Shown here: positions 30,354 to 38,865 of the stretch, piece after piece | Numbering within the stretch: position 1 is the stretch's first letter | Layout: every line of letters begins with the position of its first letter | NCBI RefSeq assembly: GCF_022479115.1 | Contig: NZ_CP092497.1 | Coordinates: 4,836,001-4,900,000 of the forward strand | Reading direction: 5' to 3' | DNA from: Amycolatopsis sp. EV170708-02-1 | GTDB lineage: Bacteria > Actinomycetota > Actinomycetes > Mycobacteriales > Pseudonocardiaceae | DNA length: 64,000 nt | Translations under genes and position numbers: made by a program | Notes under the pieces: model-generated | Told to the model about the DNA's origin: nothing | Seen by the model: only the letters and a program-made list of their open reading frames with translations | The model's database searches: none

Positions 30354-31396
30354 CGGCGGCCCGCCGGACGCATCTCGGCGACGGTCAGCTCGCCGTTGTC
30401 GACGATCAGTTCGTCGTCCAGGTAAAGGGAATTGCCGCGCATCGGGATGTCGAAGTGGCAGGGCGTGTCGTTCGGGCCGCCGAGCTCGTTGTTGGGGCCG
30501 ATGGAGAACATGACGTTGCCGTAGAAACTCCGCAGTTCCATGCCCATCCCGCCGGGGAACTGGGTCAGGCCGTGCCAGTGGGCGCGCTCGTCGAGCCCCC
30601 AGCCCACGTGGCTCATGCCGTAGCCGCGCGGGTCTTCGAAGCTTTCGATGTAGGAGCGCAGCAGATCCGCGTCGAGCCCGGACGATCCGGCGCCGCCGCG
30701 GATGTCCCGGATGAAGCCCTGCTCGATGGTGATCTCGACCGGGGTCTGTACGTAGGTGTTGAACGGCAACAGAACGTCGCCCGGCGACAGCACGATCTTC
30801 CCGTCGACGCCGTCGTCGGCACCGCCGGTGAACACGAACGCCGCCGGCCAGTGGTCCCAGCGACCGGGTGTGTCGGTGTAGCCGTACTCGGACAACGTCG
30901 GGTACACGCCGAGCTGATACGTGACGTCGGTACCCGCCGGGCTGGTGATGCGCATCGTGCCGGCCTTGGCCAGGAGTTCCGCGCCGATCTCCACGCGCTC
31001 GCGCAGTTCCTTCGTCGGCATGAGCCTGGCCAGCAGCTCGGGCGGTTCGACGGCGGTGAGGATCCGGGTGCCCGCGTCCTGGATGGCGAACTGTTCCTTG
31101 CTGAACAACAGGAACGTGCAGTCGACGACCATGTCGACGCTCTTGAGCGCCTCGACCGCCAGCGGGATGTTCCCCAGCCCCGAGTCGCCCACCGCCCACG
31201 CGCCGGCCGCGCTGACCGGCGAGGGCAGCCGCATGTGGTAGGCCGAGGCGCCCAGCTGCTGCGCGGCCCACAGGAAGGCGTCGGCGTACTCCGCCCGCTC
31301 ACCGCCGCGGGTCAGCACCACCACGGTCTCGCCCTCGTGCACCCCCGAGAACGTCAGCTGGCGCAAACAGATGTCGTTGAACAGGTTCCGGTCCAT
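30350..31396 (-). CDS. nicX: 2,5-dihydroxypyridine 5,6-dioxygenase
   Basis: The 348-residue protein resembles NicX, a non-heme iron ring-cleaving enzyme related to aminopeptidase T. It converts 2,5-dihydroxypyridine and oxygen to N-formylmaleamate. Candidate iron ligands are in the region DERAHWHGLTQFPGG and in the H-x-D of DTPCHFDIPMRG, in agreement with the His/His/Asp site known for NicX. The start is ATG 31394-31396 behind GGAAGGTGG; longer in-frame extensions upstream run through the operator repeats. It is the first gene of the operon and diverges from the MarR regulator. Confidence 0.88.
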   Translation of the reverse strand: MDRNLFNDICLRQLTFSGVHEGETVVVLTRGGERAEYADAFLWAAQQLGASAYHMRLPSPVSAAGAWAVGDSGLGNIPLAVEALKSVDMVVDCTFLLFSKEQFAIQDAGTRILTAVEPPELLARLMPTKELRERVEIGAELLAKAGTMRITSPAGTDVTYQLGVYPTLSEYGYTDTPGRWDHWPAAFVFTGGADDGVDGKIVLSPGDVLLPFNTYVQTPVEITIEQGFIRDIRGGAGSSGLDADLLRSYIESFEDPRGYGMSHVGWGLDERAHWHGLTQFPGGMGMELRSFYGNVMFSIGPNNELGGPNDTPCHFDIPMRGNSLYLDDELIVDNGELTVAEMRPAGRR

Positions 31397-31420
31397 CGCC
31401 GACCACCTTCCATATTGATC

Positions 31421-31488
31421 CGAGCACGTACTATCCGGGTACGCAAGACCGGTCTTCATACGAACACGTACTATCCGGATACGCAAGA
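31421..31488. promoter_or_regulatory. Two near-identical repeats, candidate MarR operators of the nic operon
   Basis: Segments 31421-31448 and 31461-31488 match at 26 of 28 positions and are spaced exactly 40 bp. Each contains an inverted repeat: CGTAC-N7-GTACG at 31427-31443, and CGTAC-N7-ATACG at 31467-31483. Both lie 25-92 bases upstream of nicX and face the divergent regulator gene. The best reading is a pair of binding sites for that MarR protein, with the promoters overlapping them. Confidence 0.7.
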
Positions 31489-31593
31489 GGTGACTGCGGA
31501 CAGATCTCGGCGGCCTGCCCGTGAGCGACCGTCCGGACACGTAGGATCACCTCGGGGGCCCGGGCAGCGGGTTGGAGCCGACAAGGAGTAGCG

Positions 31594-32094
31594 ATGGGTG
31601 AATCGGCGCGTACGGGCAGGCGCAGGGACGACACGCCGGCCGTCACTCCCGCGCCGCCCTCCGACCTGCTGGCGGCGCCCGGCTACGGCGCCCGACGGCT
31701 GTACCAGGCCTACCTCGCCGCGTGGAACCGGCACGTGGACCCGGTGCTGACCGGTCCGCAGTTCGCGGTGCTGTCCGCGGTCCGCGCCTACCCCGGCAGC
31801 GACCAGAGCTCACTGGCGGGCGCGGTCGCCCTCGACACCTCGACGATGGCCGACCTGTGCCGCAGGCTCGAACGGCGAGGGCTCATCCAGCGCGTCGAGT
31901 CCCCGCACGACGCGCGGCGCAAACTGCTCTCGCTCACCGACGAGGGCAAGTCGGTCTTGAGCCAGGTGAACCGCCGCGCCCGCAGGCTGGACAAGGCACT
32001 CCTCGACGGCGACGACGACCTCGACATGGCCGCGCTGCTCAACGCGCTCGGCGCCCGCTGGGAGCGAATCGCCGAAGTCGACAAGCTGCGCTGA
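31594..32094 (+). CDS. MarR-family regulator, probable NicR-like repressor of the nic operon
   Basis: The 166-residue protein is a winged-helix MarR protein. The HTH is in SDQSSLAGAVALDTSTMADL with CRRLERRGLIQRVESP, and the wing is DARRKLLSLTDEGKSVLSQV. N- and C-terminal helices form the dimer interface. The ATG has an AAGGAGTAG site. It diverges from nicX across an intergenic region with two operator-like repeats. In P. putida, NicR, also a MarR protein, represses nic genes and responds to 6-hydroxynicotinate. A similar role is inferred. Confidence 0.86.
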   Translation: MGESARTGRRRDDTPAVTPAPPSDLLAAPGYGARRLYQAYLAAWNRHVDPVLTGPQFAVLSAVRAYPGSDQSSLAGAVALDTSTMADLCRRLERRGLIQRVESPHDARRKLLSLTDEGKSVLSQVNRRARRLDKALLDGDDDLDMAALLNALGARWERIAEVDKLR

Positions 32095-32116
32095 CCATCG
32101 GGCCTGATCGCGGGCC

Positions 32117-32168
32117 GGGCTGAAGGCGTCCTTCGCCGCGTCTGATGCGGCGATGGGCCCCTTCGGCC
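32117..32168. terminator. Imperfect GAAGG-type hairpin between convergent genes
   Basis: GGGCTGAAGGCGTCC and the facing GGGCCCCTTCGGCC arms fold around CCGCGTCTGATGCGG. Pairing is imperfect, but the sequence matches elements at 35974-36025 and 52397-52449. It lies 22 bases after the MarR stop and 30 before the bluB stop, so it is a likely bidirectional terminator. Confidence 0.6.
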
Positions 32169-32198
32169 AGCGAGGGCTCCGGCGAGCATGGACGCGTG

Positions 32199-32843
32199 TC
32201 AGGACTTCGAATACTGCTCGTAGTGCAACACCGCGTCGAGCGGGAGACGTTCACGCCAGCCGTGCCGTTCCAGATCGGGCACCGTCGGCAGGTCTCGCAC
32301 CGGGCCGACGCACAGCCACGCCACCGGACGCACGTGTTCGGGCAATCCCACCAGTTCGCGCAAAAACTCTTCGCGGTAGAAGCTGACCCAGCCGACGCCG
32401 AGCCCTTCGGCGGTCGCCGCCAGCCAGAGATTCTGGATGGCCAGGCACACCGAGTACAGGCCGGCGTCGGCGATCGCGTGCCGTCCCAGGACGTCCGGCG
32501 CACCGCGCGACGGATCGTAGCCGACCACGATTCCCGCGGACGACGCCACGATCCCCTCGATCTTGATCGGCGCGAAGACCCGGGCCCTCTCGGAATCCAG
32601 CCCGCCTTCGAATACTTCACGTTCGGCCAGCACATGTTCCCGGAACTTCTTCCGAAGGTCCATATCGGACACGACGACGAAATCCCACGGCTGGGACAGG
32701 CCGACGCTGGGCGCGGCGTGCGCCGCGCTCAACACGCGACGCAGCACCTCCGCCGGGATCGGCTCCCCGGTGAATTCACCCCTGGTGTCCCGGCGTCGGA
32801 AGATGGTCTCGTACAACGAACGGTCGCCTGCGTCACGGGTCAT
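32199..32843 (-). CDS. bluB: BluB, 5,6-dimethylbenzimidazole synthase
   Basis: The 214-residue protein is a nitroreductase-fold flavoenzyme with BluB landmarks: RRRDTRGEFTGEPIP, AAHAAPSVGLSQPWDFV and ATAEGLGVGWVSFYREEFL, followed by RPVAWLCVGPV. BluB cleaves reduced FMN with oxygen to form 5,6-dimethylbenzimidazole, the lower ligand of cobalamin. It stands alone, without cobU or cobT (phosphoribosyltransferase) next to it. The CobS/CobT-like chelatase genes are 28 kb away. The start codon has no obvious ribosome binding site: the bases in front form a palindrome. Confidence 0.9.
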   Translation of the reverse strand: MTRDAGDRSLYETIFRRRDTRGEFTGEPIPAEVLRRVLSAAHAAPSVGLSQPWDFVVVSDMDLRKKFREHVLAEREVFEGGLDSERARVFAPIKIEGIVASSAGIVVGYDPSRGAPDVLGRHAIADAGLYSVCLAIQNLWLAATAEGLGVGWVSFYREEFLRELVGLPEHVRPVAWLCVGPVRDLPTVPDLERHGWRERLPLDAVLHYEQYSKS

Positions 32844-32844
32844 G

Positions 32845-32860
32845 AGGCATGATCATGCCT
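32845..32860. promoter_or_regulatory. 16-bp perfect palindrome touching the bluB start
   Basis: AGGCATGATCATGCCT is a perfect palindrome that ends one base before the bluB ATG and occupies the place of the ribosome binding site. A protein bound here would block expression. Alternatively the mRNA is leaderless. Confidence 0.45.
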
Positions 32861-33026
32861 GACCACCACCGGTTACCCGCCAACAGGGTATCGGCGCTTT
32901 CCGTTCCTTTCCCTTGCGATAGAAGGCTTTCAGTTCGGCTTACCCCGAAAGACGCCGAGAATGTGTTGTGGCGACCGAAATACCGGCTCTACCCTTCTTC
33001 CGGTCGGGGGATTGCGAGGGGATGAC

Positions 33027-35972
33027 GTGGATTTCCGGGTGCTGGGGCCGGTCCGGCTGCAGGTGCGCGGGCAGGCCGTCGCCATCGGCGAGCCGCGCAG
33101 GCAGGCCGTACTCGCCGTGCTGCTGTTCGACGCGGGCCGAACCGTCGGCGTCGACCTCCTGATCGACCGGGTCTGGGGCGAGTCGCCGCCCGAACAGGTG
33201 CGTCGTTCCCTGCAGGCGCACATCACGCGGATCCGGCGCGCGCTCGAACAGGCCGAGCCCGGTGGCGCGCGGGTGACCAGGGATTCCGGCGGCTACCGCC
33301 TCGTCGCCCGGCCCGAGCAGGTCGACGTCTTCCGGTTCCGGCGTCTTCTCCGCGAGCACCCGGCCGACGTCACCGGGTTGAGCGCGGCACTCGAACTCTG
33401 GGAGGGCGAGCCGCTGGCCGGGCTGCGCGGCGACTGGGCCGAACGCACCCGGCGGACGCTGCGCCAGGAGTACGAGGCGGCGATCGTCGCGTGGGCCGAC
33501 GCCAAGATCCGTGACGGCGACGCGGCGGCGACACTCACCCGGCTGACCGAACTCACCGACGAACGTCCGTTGCAGGAGCCCGCCGCGGCGGCGTTGATGC
33601 GGGCGCTCTACGCCGTGGGCCGCGGTGCCGACGCGCTGACCCACTACGAACGGATTCTTCGCGCACTGCGAGAAGAACTGGGCGCGGACCCCGGTCCGGA
33701 GCTCGCCGCCGTGCACGAGGCCGTGCTCCGTCATGACCTGCCGGCGGCGGGCGCGGCGCCGGCTCCCGTACCCGCCCAGCTACCCGCCGACGTCGCGGCG
33801 TTCACCGGCCGCGCCGGTGTGCTGGCCGAACTGGACCGGCTCGCCGACGGCACCGCCGGAGAACCGGTCGTCGTCTGTCTCACCGGGACGGCCGGGGCCG
33901 GCAAGACCGCGACCGCCGTGCACTGGGGTCACCGGGTCCGGGACCGTTTCCCCGACGGGCAGCTGTACCTGGATCTGTGCGGTTACGCCCCCGGCGAGCC
34001 GATGCGCTCTTCCGACGCGCTGGCCGCCCTCCTGTCCGCGCTGCTGCCCGAAGGCACGCGGATGCCGCCGGGGCAGGCGGAACGCGCCGCCCGGTTCCGC
34101 ACCGAGGTGTCGGGCAGGCGGATGCTCGTCCTGCTGGACAACGCGGCGACGCTCGAACAGATCCGGCCCTTGCTCCCCGGTACGCACACCTGCGCCGTGG
34201 TGGTCACCAGCCGCGACTCACTCGCCGGGCTGGTCGCGCTCCACGGCGCCCACCGGATCGCCGTGGACCGGCTGTCCGCGGCCGACGCGGCCGACCTGCT
34301 CCGGCGGCTGATCGGCACCCGGGTCGACGCCGAGCCCGAGGCCACCGGCGAACTGGCCGAACGGTGTGTCCGGCTGCCGCTCACCTTGCGCCTGGCGGCC
34401 GAACTCGCCGTGTCCCGGCAGGCCACCCCGCTGTCCCGGCTGGTCGGCGAACTGCGGGCCGCGCAGCAGACCCTGAAGCTGCTCAGTTCCGGCGGTGACC
34501 AGCGGGCAGCGGTGCGGGCGGTGTTCTCGTGGTCGCTGCGACAGCTCAGCGAAGACACCATCCGCGCCTTCGCCCTCCTCGGCAGGCATCCGGCGCCCGT
34601 CTTCGATTCGTACGCCTTGGCCGCGCTGACCGGCAGCTCCTTCGACGAGGCCCGGGCCCTGCTGGACGCCCTCGCCCGTGCGCATCTGGTCCACCCCGCC
34701 GGTGCCGACCGTTACGGCATGCACGACCTGCTGAAGGCGTACGCCGCGGAGATCGAGAGCGAAGACGACGAGCACGCGGCGGTGGACCGGGTCTACGGCT
34801 ACTACCTCGCCACCATCGCGGCGGCGATGGATCGCCTTTACCCCGCCGAGGCGAACCGCCGGCCCTCGGTCGCCTCGCCGGAGAGCGCGATGCCCGTGCT
34901 CGACGACGCCGACAGCGCGCGGGACTGGCTGGACGCCGAGCTGCCGACCGTCCAAGCGCTGGCCGCGGCGGGCAGGCCCGAACACTCCGTGACGCTGTCC
35001 GCGTTGCTGTTCCGCTACCTCGACGGACATCACGAGACGGCGGCGCTGGCCGTCCACGGACACGCCAGGAAGGCCGCCCACGTCATCGGTGACCGCGTCG
35101 CCGAGGCGGACGCGCTGGTCGCCGTCGGCGGTCACCACATGCAAGCGGGCCGGGCCGCGCCCGCCGCCTCGGACATGTGGGCTGCGTACGCCTTGTTCGG
35201 CGAGGCCGGGAACCCGCTGGGTCAGGCACGCGCGCTGGGCAACGTCGGAATGATCGAGGAGAGCGCCGGACGCTACCGGCCCGCCGCCGGCTACTACACC
35301 CGCGCGCTGGCCCTGTTCCGCCGTCTCGGCGACCTGACCGGGCAGGCTCATCAGCTCACCCGGCTGGGCACCGTCGAAGCCCGGATCGACCGCCGGGACG
35401 AGGGATACGAGCATCTTCGGGAGGCGATGGCGCTGCATCGGGAGGCGGGCCACCGGTTCGGCGAGGCCTGGGTGATGATCGGGCTCGGGGAGCTCGCCGC
35501 GAACGACGGCGGACCGGCCGATTCCTGCCGCCTGCACGCCGAAGCCGCGGCCCTGTTCGGCAGGCTCGGCCACCGCGGCAGCGAGGCGTGGGCCATCGAC
35601 GGGCTCGGGCGGGCCGAAGCGCTGGATGGCCGTCCCGTCGACGCGGCCGCCCACCATCGTCAGGCGCTCGACCTGTTCCGGCGGCACGGCGGCCGCGACG
35701 GCGAATCGTGGGCGCTCAACGGGCTCGGCGAAGCCTGCCTGGCGTGCGGCTACCCGGACACGGCCGGCGCGAACCACGCCGAAGCCCTGGCCGTGGCGAC
35801 CCGGTACGGCTGCCACGAGCAGATCGCGCGCGCCCACCGTGGGCTCGCCAGGGCCGCCTCCGACCCGGAAACCGTCCGCGACCACTACGAGCGCGCGATC
35901 GCCCGCTACGCCGAATTGGGCCTTCCCGCCGCGGACCGCACCGAAGCGGAACTTCGTGGGCGCGGCCAGTGA
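33027..35972 (+). CDS. SARP/AfsR-type regulator with NB-ARC ATPase and TPR domains
   Basis: The 981-residue protein starts at GTG 33027 behind GAGGGG. An OmpR-like winged helix (about 1-90: DFRVLGPVRLQVRGQ, LLIDRVWGESPPEQVRRSLQ) is followed by the bacterial transcriptional activator domain to about 240 (DVFRFRRLLREHP, ALMRALYAVGRGADALTHYE). An NB-ARC domain has Walker A LTGTAGAGKTATAVHWG at about 285. The last 350 residues are tetratricopeptide repeats (GQARALGNVGMIEESAGRYR, GESWALNGLGEACLACGYPD). Such AfsR/SARP proteins activate secondary metabolism or other genes in an ATP-dependent way. No biosynthetic cluster adjoins it here, so the target is unknown. Confidence 0.92.
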   Translation: MDFRVLGPVRLQVRGQAVAIGEPRRQAVLAVLLFDAGRTVGVDLLIDRVWGESPPEQVRRSLQAHITRIRRALEQAEPGGARVTRDSGGYRLVARPEQVDVFRFRRLLREHPADVTGLSAALELWEGEPLAGLRGDWAERTRRTLRQEYEAAIVAWADAKIRDGDAAATLTRLTELTDERPLQEPAAAALMRALYAVGRGADALTHYERILRALREELGADPGPELAAVHEAVLRHDLPAAGAAPAPVPAQLPADVAAFTGRAGVLAELDRLADGTAGEPVVVCLTGTAGAGKTATAVHWGHRVRDRFPDGQLYLDLCGYAPGEPMRSSDALAALLSALLPEGTRMPPGQAERAARFRTEVSGRRMLVLLDNAATLEQIRPLLPGTHTCAVVVTSRDSLAGLVALHGAHRIAVDRLSAADAADLLRRLIGTRVDAEPEATGELAERCVRLPLTLRLAAELAVSRQATPLSRLVGELRAAQQTLKLLSSGGDQRAAVRAVFSWSLRQLSEDTIRAFALLGRHPAPVFDSYALAALTGSSFDEARALLDALARAHLVHPAGADRYGMHDLLKAYAAEIESEDDEHAAVDRVYGYYLATIAAAMDRLYPAEANRRPSVASPESAMPVLDDADSARDWLDAELPTVQALAAAGRPEHSVTLSALLFRYLDGHHETAALAVHGHARKAAHVIGDRVAEADALVAVGGHHMQAGRAAPAASDMWAAYALFGEAGNPLGQARALGNVGMIEESAGRYRPAAGYYTRALALFRRLGDLTGQAHQLTRLGTVEARIDRRDEGYEHLREAMALHREAGHRFGEAWVMIGLGELAANDGGPADSCRLHAEAAALFGRLGHRGSEAWAIDGLGRAEALDGRPVDAAAHHRQALDLFRRHGGRDGESWALNGLGEACLACGYPDTAGANHAEALAVATRYGCHEQIARAHRGLARAASDPETVRDHYERAIARYAELGLPAADRTEAELRGRGQ

Positions 35973-35973
35973 C

Positions 35974-36025
35974 GGGCTGAAGGCTCCCTTCGCCGCGTCT
36001 GCTGCGACGAAAGGAGCCTTCGCCC
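35974..36025. terminator. GAAGG-type hairpin between convergent genes
   Basis: GGGCTGAAGGCTCCCTTCG at 35974-35992 faces CGAAAGGAGCCTTCGCCC at 36007-36024 around CCGCGTCTGCTGCGA. It begins one base after the SARP stop codon and ends 38 bases before the toxin stop. A bidirectional terminator role is likely. Confidence 0.7.
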
Positions 36026-36062
36026 TATTCGGTTGTCGAGGGGTAAGGCACACGCGACACGA

Positions 36063-37471
36063 TCAAGGGACCTCGTAGAACTTGTCGTAGTGTCCCGGCG
36101 CGTAATAGAACTTGCCGTTGTCGTCCTTGACGATGCGATCCGGCTTCGGCCGCTGGTTCTCCGGCAACGGTTTCCCGTTGAAGTCCGTGTACTGGTCGGC
36201 GTCCCTGATGGGTTTGTTGTCGTACCGCGGCGTCGGGTGGACGTCGAATTCGTAGTACTTGCCGTCGTACGGTTTCATCGGCTTCCCGTCCGGGCCCAGC
36301 GGCTGAGCGGCGGGCTTCTTGCCGTCGCTCGTCTTGCCGTCGTGCGGCAGCCTGCCCTCGTTCCCGACCTTGCCACCGGCCTGGCCGTGGTTCCCGTAGA
36401 TCCTGCCGCCCCAGGTCGAGCCGGGGCCGGGGTGGGGCTGTTCCCGAGGCCGAGCGAGTTGAGCTTGTTGTTGTCCACGCCGTCGTGCCAGGCGCCGAAC
36501 TGGCCGCTGTCCTTGTGGTCGCGGATCCACTGTTTCATCTTGAGCGCCGCGTCCTTCTGCGCCTGGGTCAGCTCGTCGAACTTCCCGAGGTTCGAGGGAA
36601 GCCCGGACGGTTCCGGCTTGGAATTCTTTCCCTTGCCACCGCCTCCGCCGCGCGTGCCGCTGTACTCGCCGCCGCCCGGTTTCGGGCCACGGGGTTTCCC
36701 CGCCGGGCCGGTCTTGCCCGTGTCGATCTTGCGGAGCGCCTTCTCCGCCTCGGCGAAGATGTTCTTCGCCTTCTTCATCAACGGCGCGAGCGCGCTCATC
36801 GCCTTGACCAGCTTGGTGACGACGGTGGCGATCTTGGAAGCGGTCTTCGCGATGGCGGCGGTAACCTGGGGCAGCACCCAGGTCATACCGAGGCCGAGCG
36901 TCGCCAGCACCTGCAGTGCCCAGCTGATCAGCCTGCCGATCAGTTCGGCGATGATGTCACGGACCAGGGTGCGGACCGCGGTGACCACCTCTCCCCCGAT
37001 CCGGGTGCCGGACGCCGCGCCACCGGCGGCCTGCCGGCAGGCGCCGATCAGCGCCGCGACGTCCGCTCCCCGCGCGCGGCAGGCGTCGCCCGCGGCGCCG
37101 GCCCAGTTCGCGGTTTCGGCGGCGACCATCGCGTCCAGGTCGGCACTGATCGAGCCGAGTTCACCGGCCACGTTCTGCCAGGTTTCGGCGTGCGCGGTGA
37201 TCTCGTCCGGTGCTCCGGCGAGGGCGTCGAGCGCCTCCTTCAGTGGTCCGACGTGCTCCATCAGCCAGCCGACCCCGGCGGCGAGGATGGTGCCGAACGG
37301 ATCGAGGGCGGCGGACACCGCGTCCATGGCGGTGCCGATCGCGCCGACCGCGACCGACGCCCAGTCACCGCTTTCGATGGACGCCTTGAGCTCGGTCGCG
37401 GACTCGAGCAAGGGAACGCCGGACACCGCGGTGGTGGAATCCTTCGGCGTGGCGACGAGGGGGTTCGTCAT
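36063..37471 (-). CDS. Type VII secreted polymorphic toxin with RNase N1/T1-like C-terminus, frameshifted
   Basis: The N-terminal 200 residues form a WXG100/LXG-like helical region (WASVAVGAIGTAMDAVSAAL, WQNVAGELGSISADLDAMVA, then NWAGAAGDACRARGADV). A hydrophobic stretch (about 190-240) and a Gly/Lys-rich linker follow. The C-terminus, in a second frame, reads KYYEFDVHPTPRYDNKPIR and RIVKDDNGKFYYAPGHYDKF, ending FYEVP. This resembles the guanyl-specific RNase (T1/Sa, barnase-like) core, with Glu in YYEF, Arg in DRIV and His in GHYDKF as candidate catalytic residues. One base appears missing in the G/C run at 36430-36440; restoring it gives 469 residues. The start overlaps the EspC-like stop (ATGA). 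No immunity gene adjoins it. Confidence 0.75.
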
Positions 37472-37806
37472 CGCTGGACCTTCTCCTTCGGCGTCGCCGG
37501 GATAGCGGCCTCGTACTGCTTGAACATGTCGACACCGGCGGCATCCTGCTCGGAGTAGGACCGTTCGGCCGTGCGCAGATTGGCGGCGGTCGCCTTGACG
37601 CCGTCGATCGCGGCCTTGATCGAGTCGATCGTCTTCTCCTCCGCCGGATTGATGAACGGCGGGACGAACGCACAGATCAGACCGTAGGCCTCGTCCGACA
37701 TCGCCGCGGTGTTCGCCGCCGACAGCACGGTGCCCAGCCGCTCGGCGATCCCGTCGACGTTGGCCGCGTGCTTGCCGATTTCGGCCGGTACGACCTGAAA
37801 ACTCAT
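37468..37806 (-). CDS. EspC-like small ESX secretion-associated protein
   Basis: The 112-residue protein begins MSFQVVPAEIGKHAANVDGI and is mostly helical, with AERLGTVLSAANTAAMSDEA and YGLICAFVPPFINPAEEKTI in the middle. This matches the actinobacterial EspC-type family (ESX-1 secretion-associated). An E-x-x-x-H-like helix-turn-helix hairpin is plausible. Its stop overlaps the toxin start, so the two should be made together and probably heterodimerise for export by a type VII system encoded elsewhere. Confidence 0.72.
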   Translation of the reverse strand: MSFQVVPAEIGKHAANVDGIAERLGTVLSAANTAAMSDEAYGLICAFVPPFINPAEEKTIDSIKAAIDGVKATAANLRTAERSYSEQDAAGVDMFKQYEAAIPATPKEKVQR

Positions 37807-37933
37807 CTATCATCCTTTCGAGGGGCCGGGGCGTACACGATGCCAGCAGCCCGCCACCCGTATACAAGCTCTGTGCGGACAGACAACTTTCCTTGCCCGA
37901 AGGGGCACGATCCACTGTGGACACTCGGCCGCG

Positions 37934-38767
37934 TCAGCCGGCGGCGAGGAACGGGGTCAGCAGGCGGAGCAGTTCCCGGGGTTTGTCCAGCGGGATGATG
38001 TGGCCGCAGTCCGGCAGCAGATGAGCGGTGAGGTCTTCGGCGACGGGACGCAATTGCCGTTCCAGCGCGCGGCCAACGGGATGTGCACCGATCGCCATCG
38101 TGGGCACGGTGAGACGGCGGGCCGCGACCGCCTCGCCGATCTGGCGCGCGCTGACCGGCATGGCACGGTAGTAGGAGAAGGCGCAGCGCAGGGCTTCCCG
38201 GCCGGTGTAGGCGTCGACGAAGGCGTCGCGGACCTCCGGCGTCACACCACGCCCGAGGGTGCCCGAGGCGAGAAACCAGTCGACGTACTCGGCCTCGTGT
38301 CCGATCAGGACCGATTCGCCGAGCCCGGGGACGGCGTGGAAGCCGAACCACCACGGCGGGCCACCGGCGAGGAAGTCCTCGGCACCGGGCAGCGAGCCCA
38401 GCAGCGACTCCATCAGGACGAGACGCCGCACCAGATCCGGCCGCCGCAGAGCGAGCAGGAACGCGACCGGCGTGCCGGCGTCGATCGCGACCACGGCCGC
38501 GCCAGGCTCGCCGAGCGCGCCGAGAAGGCTCTCGACGTCCGCGGCCAGCGTGCTCGCGTCGTAGCCTTCGGCGGCGCGGGTGCTGTCGCCGAACCCGCGC
38601 AGATCCGGGGCGATGACCCGGTGGTGCTCGGCCAGCGGGCCGATGATCTCGCTCCAGACCCGCCAGGTGTGCGGGAACCCGTGCAGCAGCAGGATCGCGG
38701 GTCCGCTGCCCGCGACGGCCACGTTGACCCGGATGCCGTTGACGGTGATCCGTCGTGATGAGGGCAC
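37934..38767 (-). CDS. Alpha/beta hydrolase, epoxide hydrolase/dehalogenase-like
   Basis: The 277-residue protein has the oxyanion motif ILLLHGFPHTWRVW, the DLRGFGDS loop and a nucleophile elbow reading VVAIDAGTPVAFLLAL. The residue at the elbow is Asp rather than Ser, as in epoxide hydrolases and haloacid dehalogenases. The late histidine is in LLPDCGHIIPLDKP. GTG 38767 is chosen because GGAGG lies 6 bases upstream. It diverges from an HxlR regulator with TGGTTACCA repeats between them, which probably control it. The substrate is unknown. Confidence 0.85.
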   Translation of the reverse strand: MPSSRRITVNGIRVNVAVAGSGPAILLLHGFPHTWRVWSEIIGPLAEHHRVIAPDLRGFGDSTRAAEGYDASTLAADVESLLGALGEPGAAVVAIDAGTPVAFLLALRRPDLVRRLVLMESLLGSLPGAEDFLAGGPPWWFGFHAVPGLGESVLIGHEAEYVDWFLASGTLGRGVTPEVRDAFVDAYTGREALRCAFSYYRAMPVSARQIGEAVAARRLTVPTMAIGAHPVGRALERQLRPVAEDLTAHLLPDCGHIIPLDKPRELLRLLTPFLAAG

Positions 38768-38780
38768 GTCGCCTCCACAG

Positions 38781-38816
38781 TGGTTACCATTGGTTACCAG
38801 AAAACCGTAGGTAACT
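38781..38816. promoter_or_regulatory. TGGTTACCA repeats, candidate HxlR operators
   Basis: TGGTTACCA occurs at 38781-38789 and again at 38791-38799, one helical turn apart, and GTAGGTAAC follows at 38807-38815 in the opposite sense. All lie between the divergent hydrolase and HxlR genes, 14 bases before the hydrolase start. Confidence 0.6.
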
Positions 38817-38865
38817 TCAGCGATGCCGCCAAGACGGCACTTTCCCCACAGGTGGTGAGCTCCAG

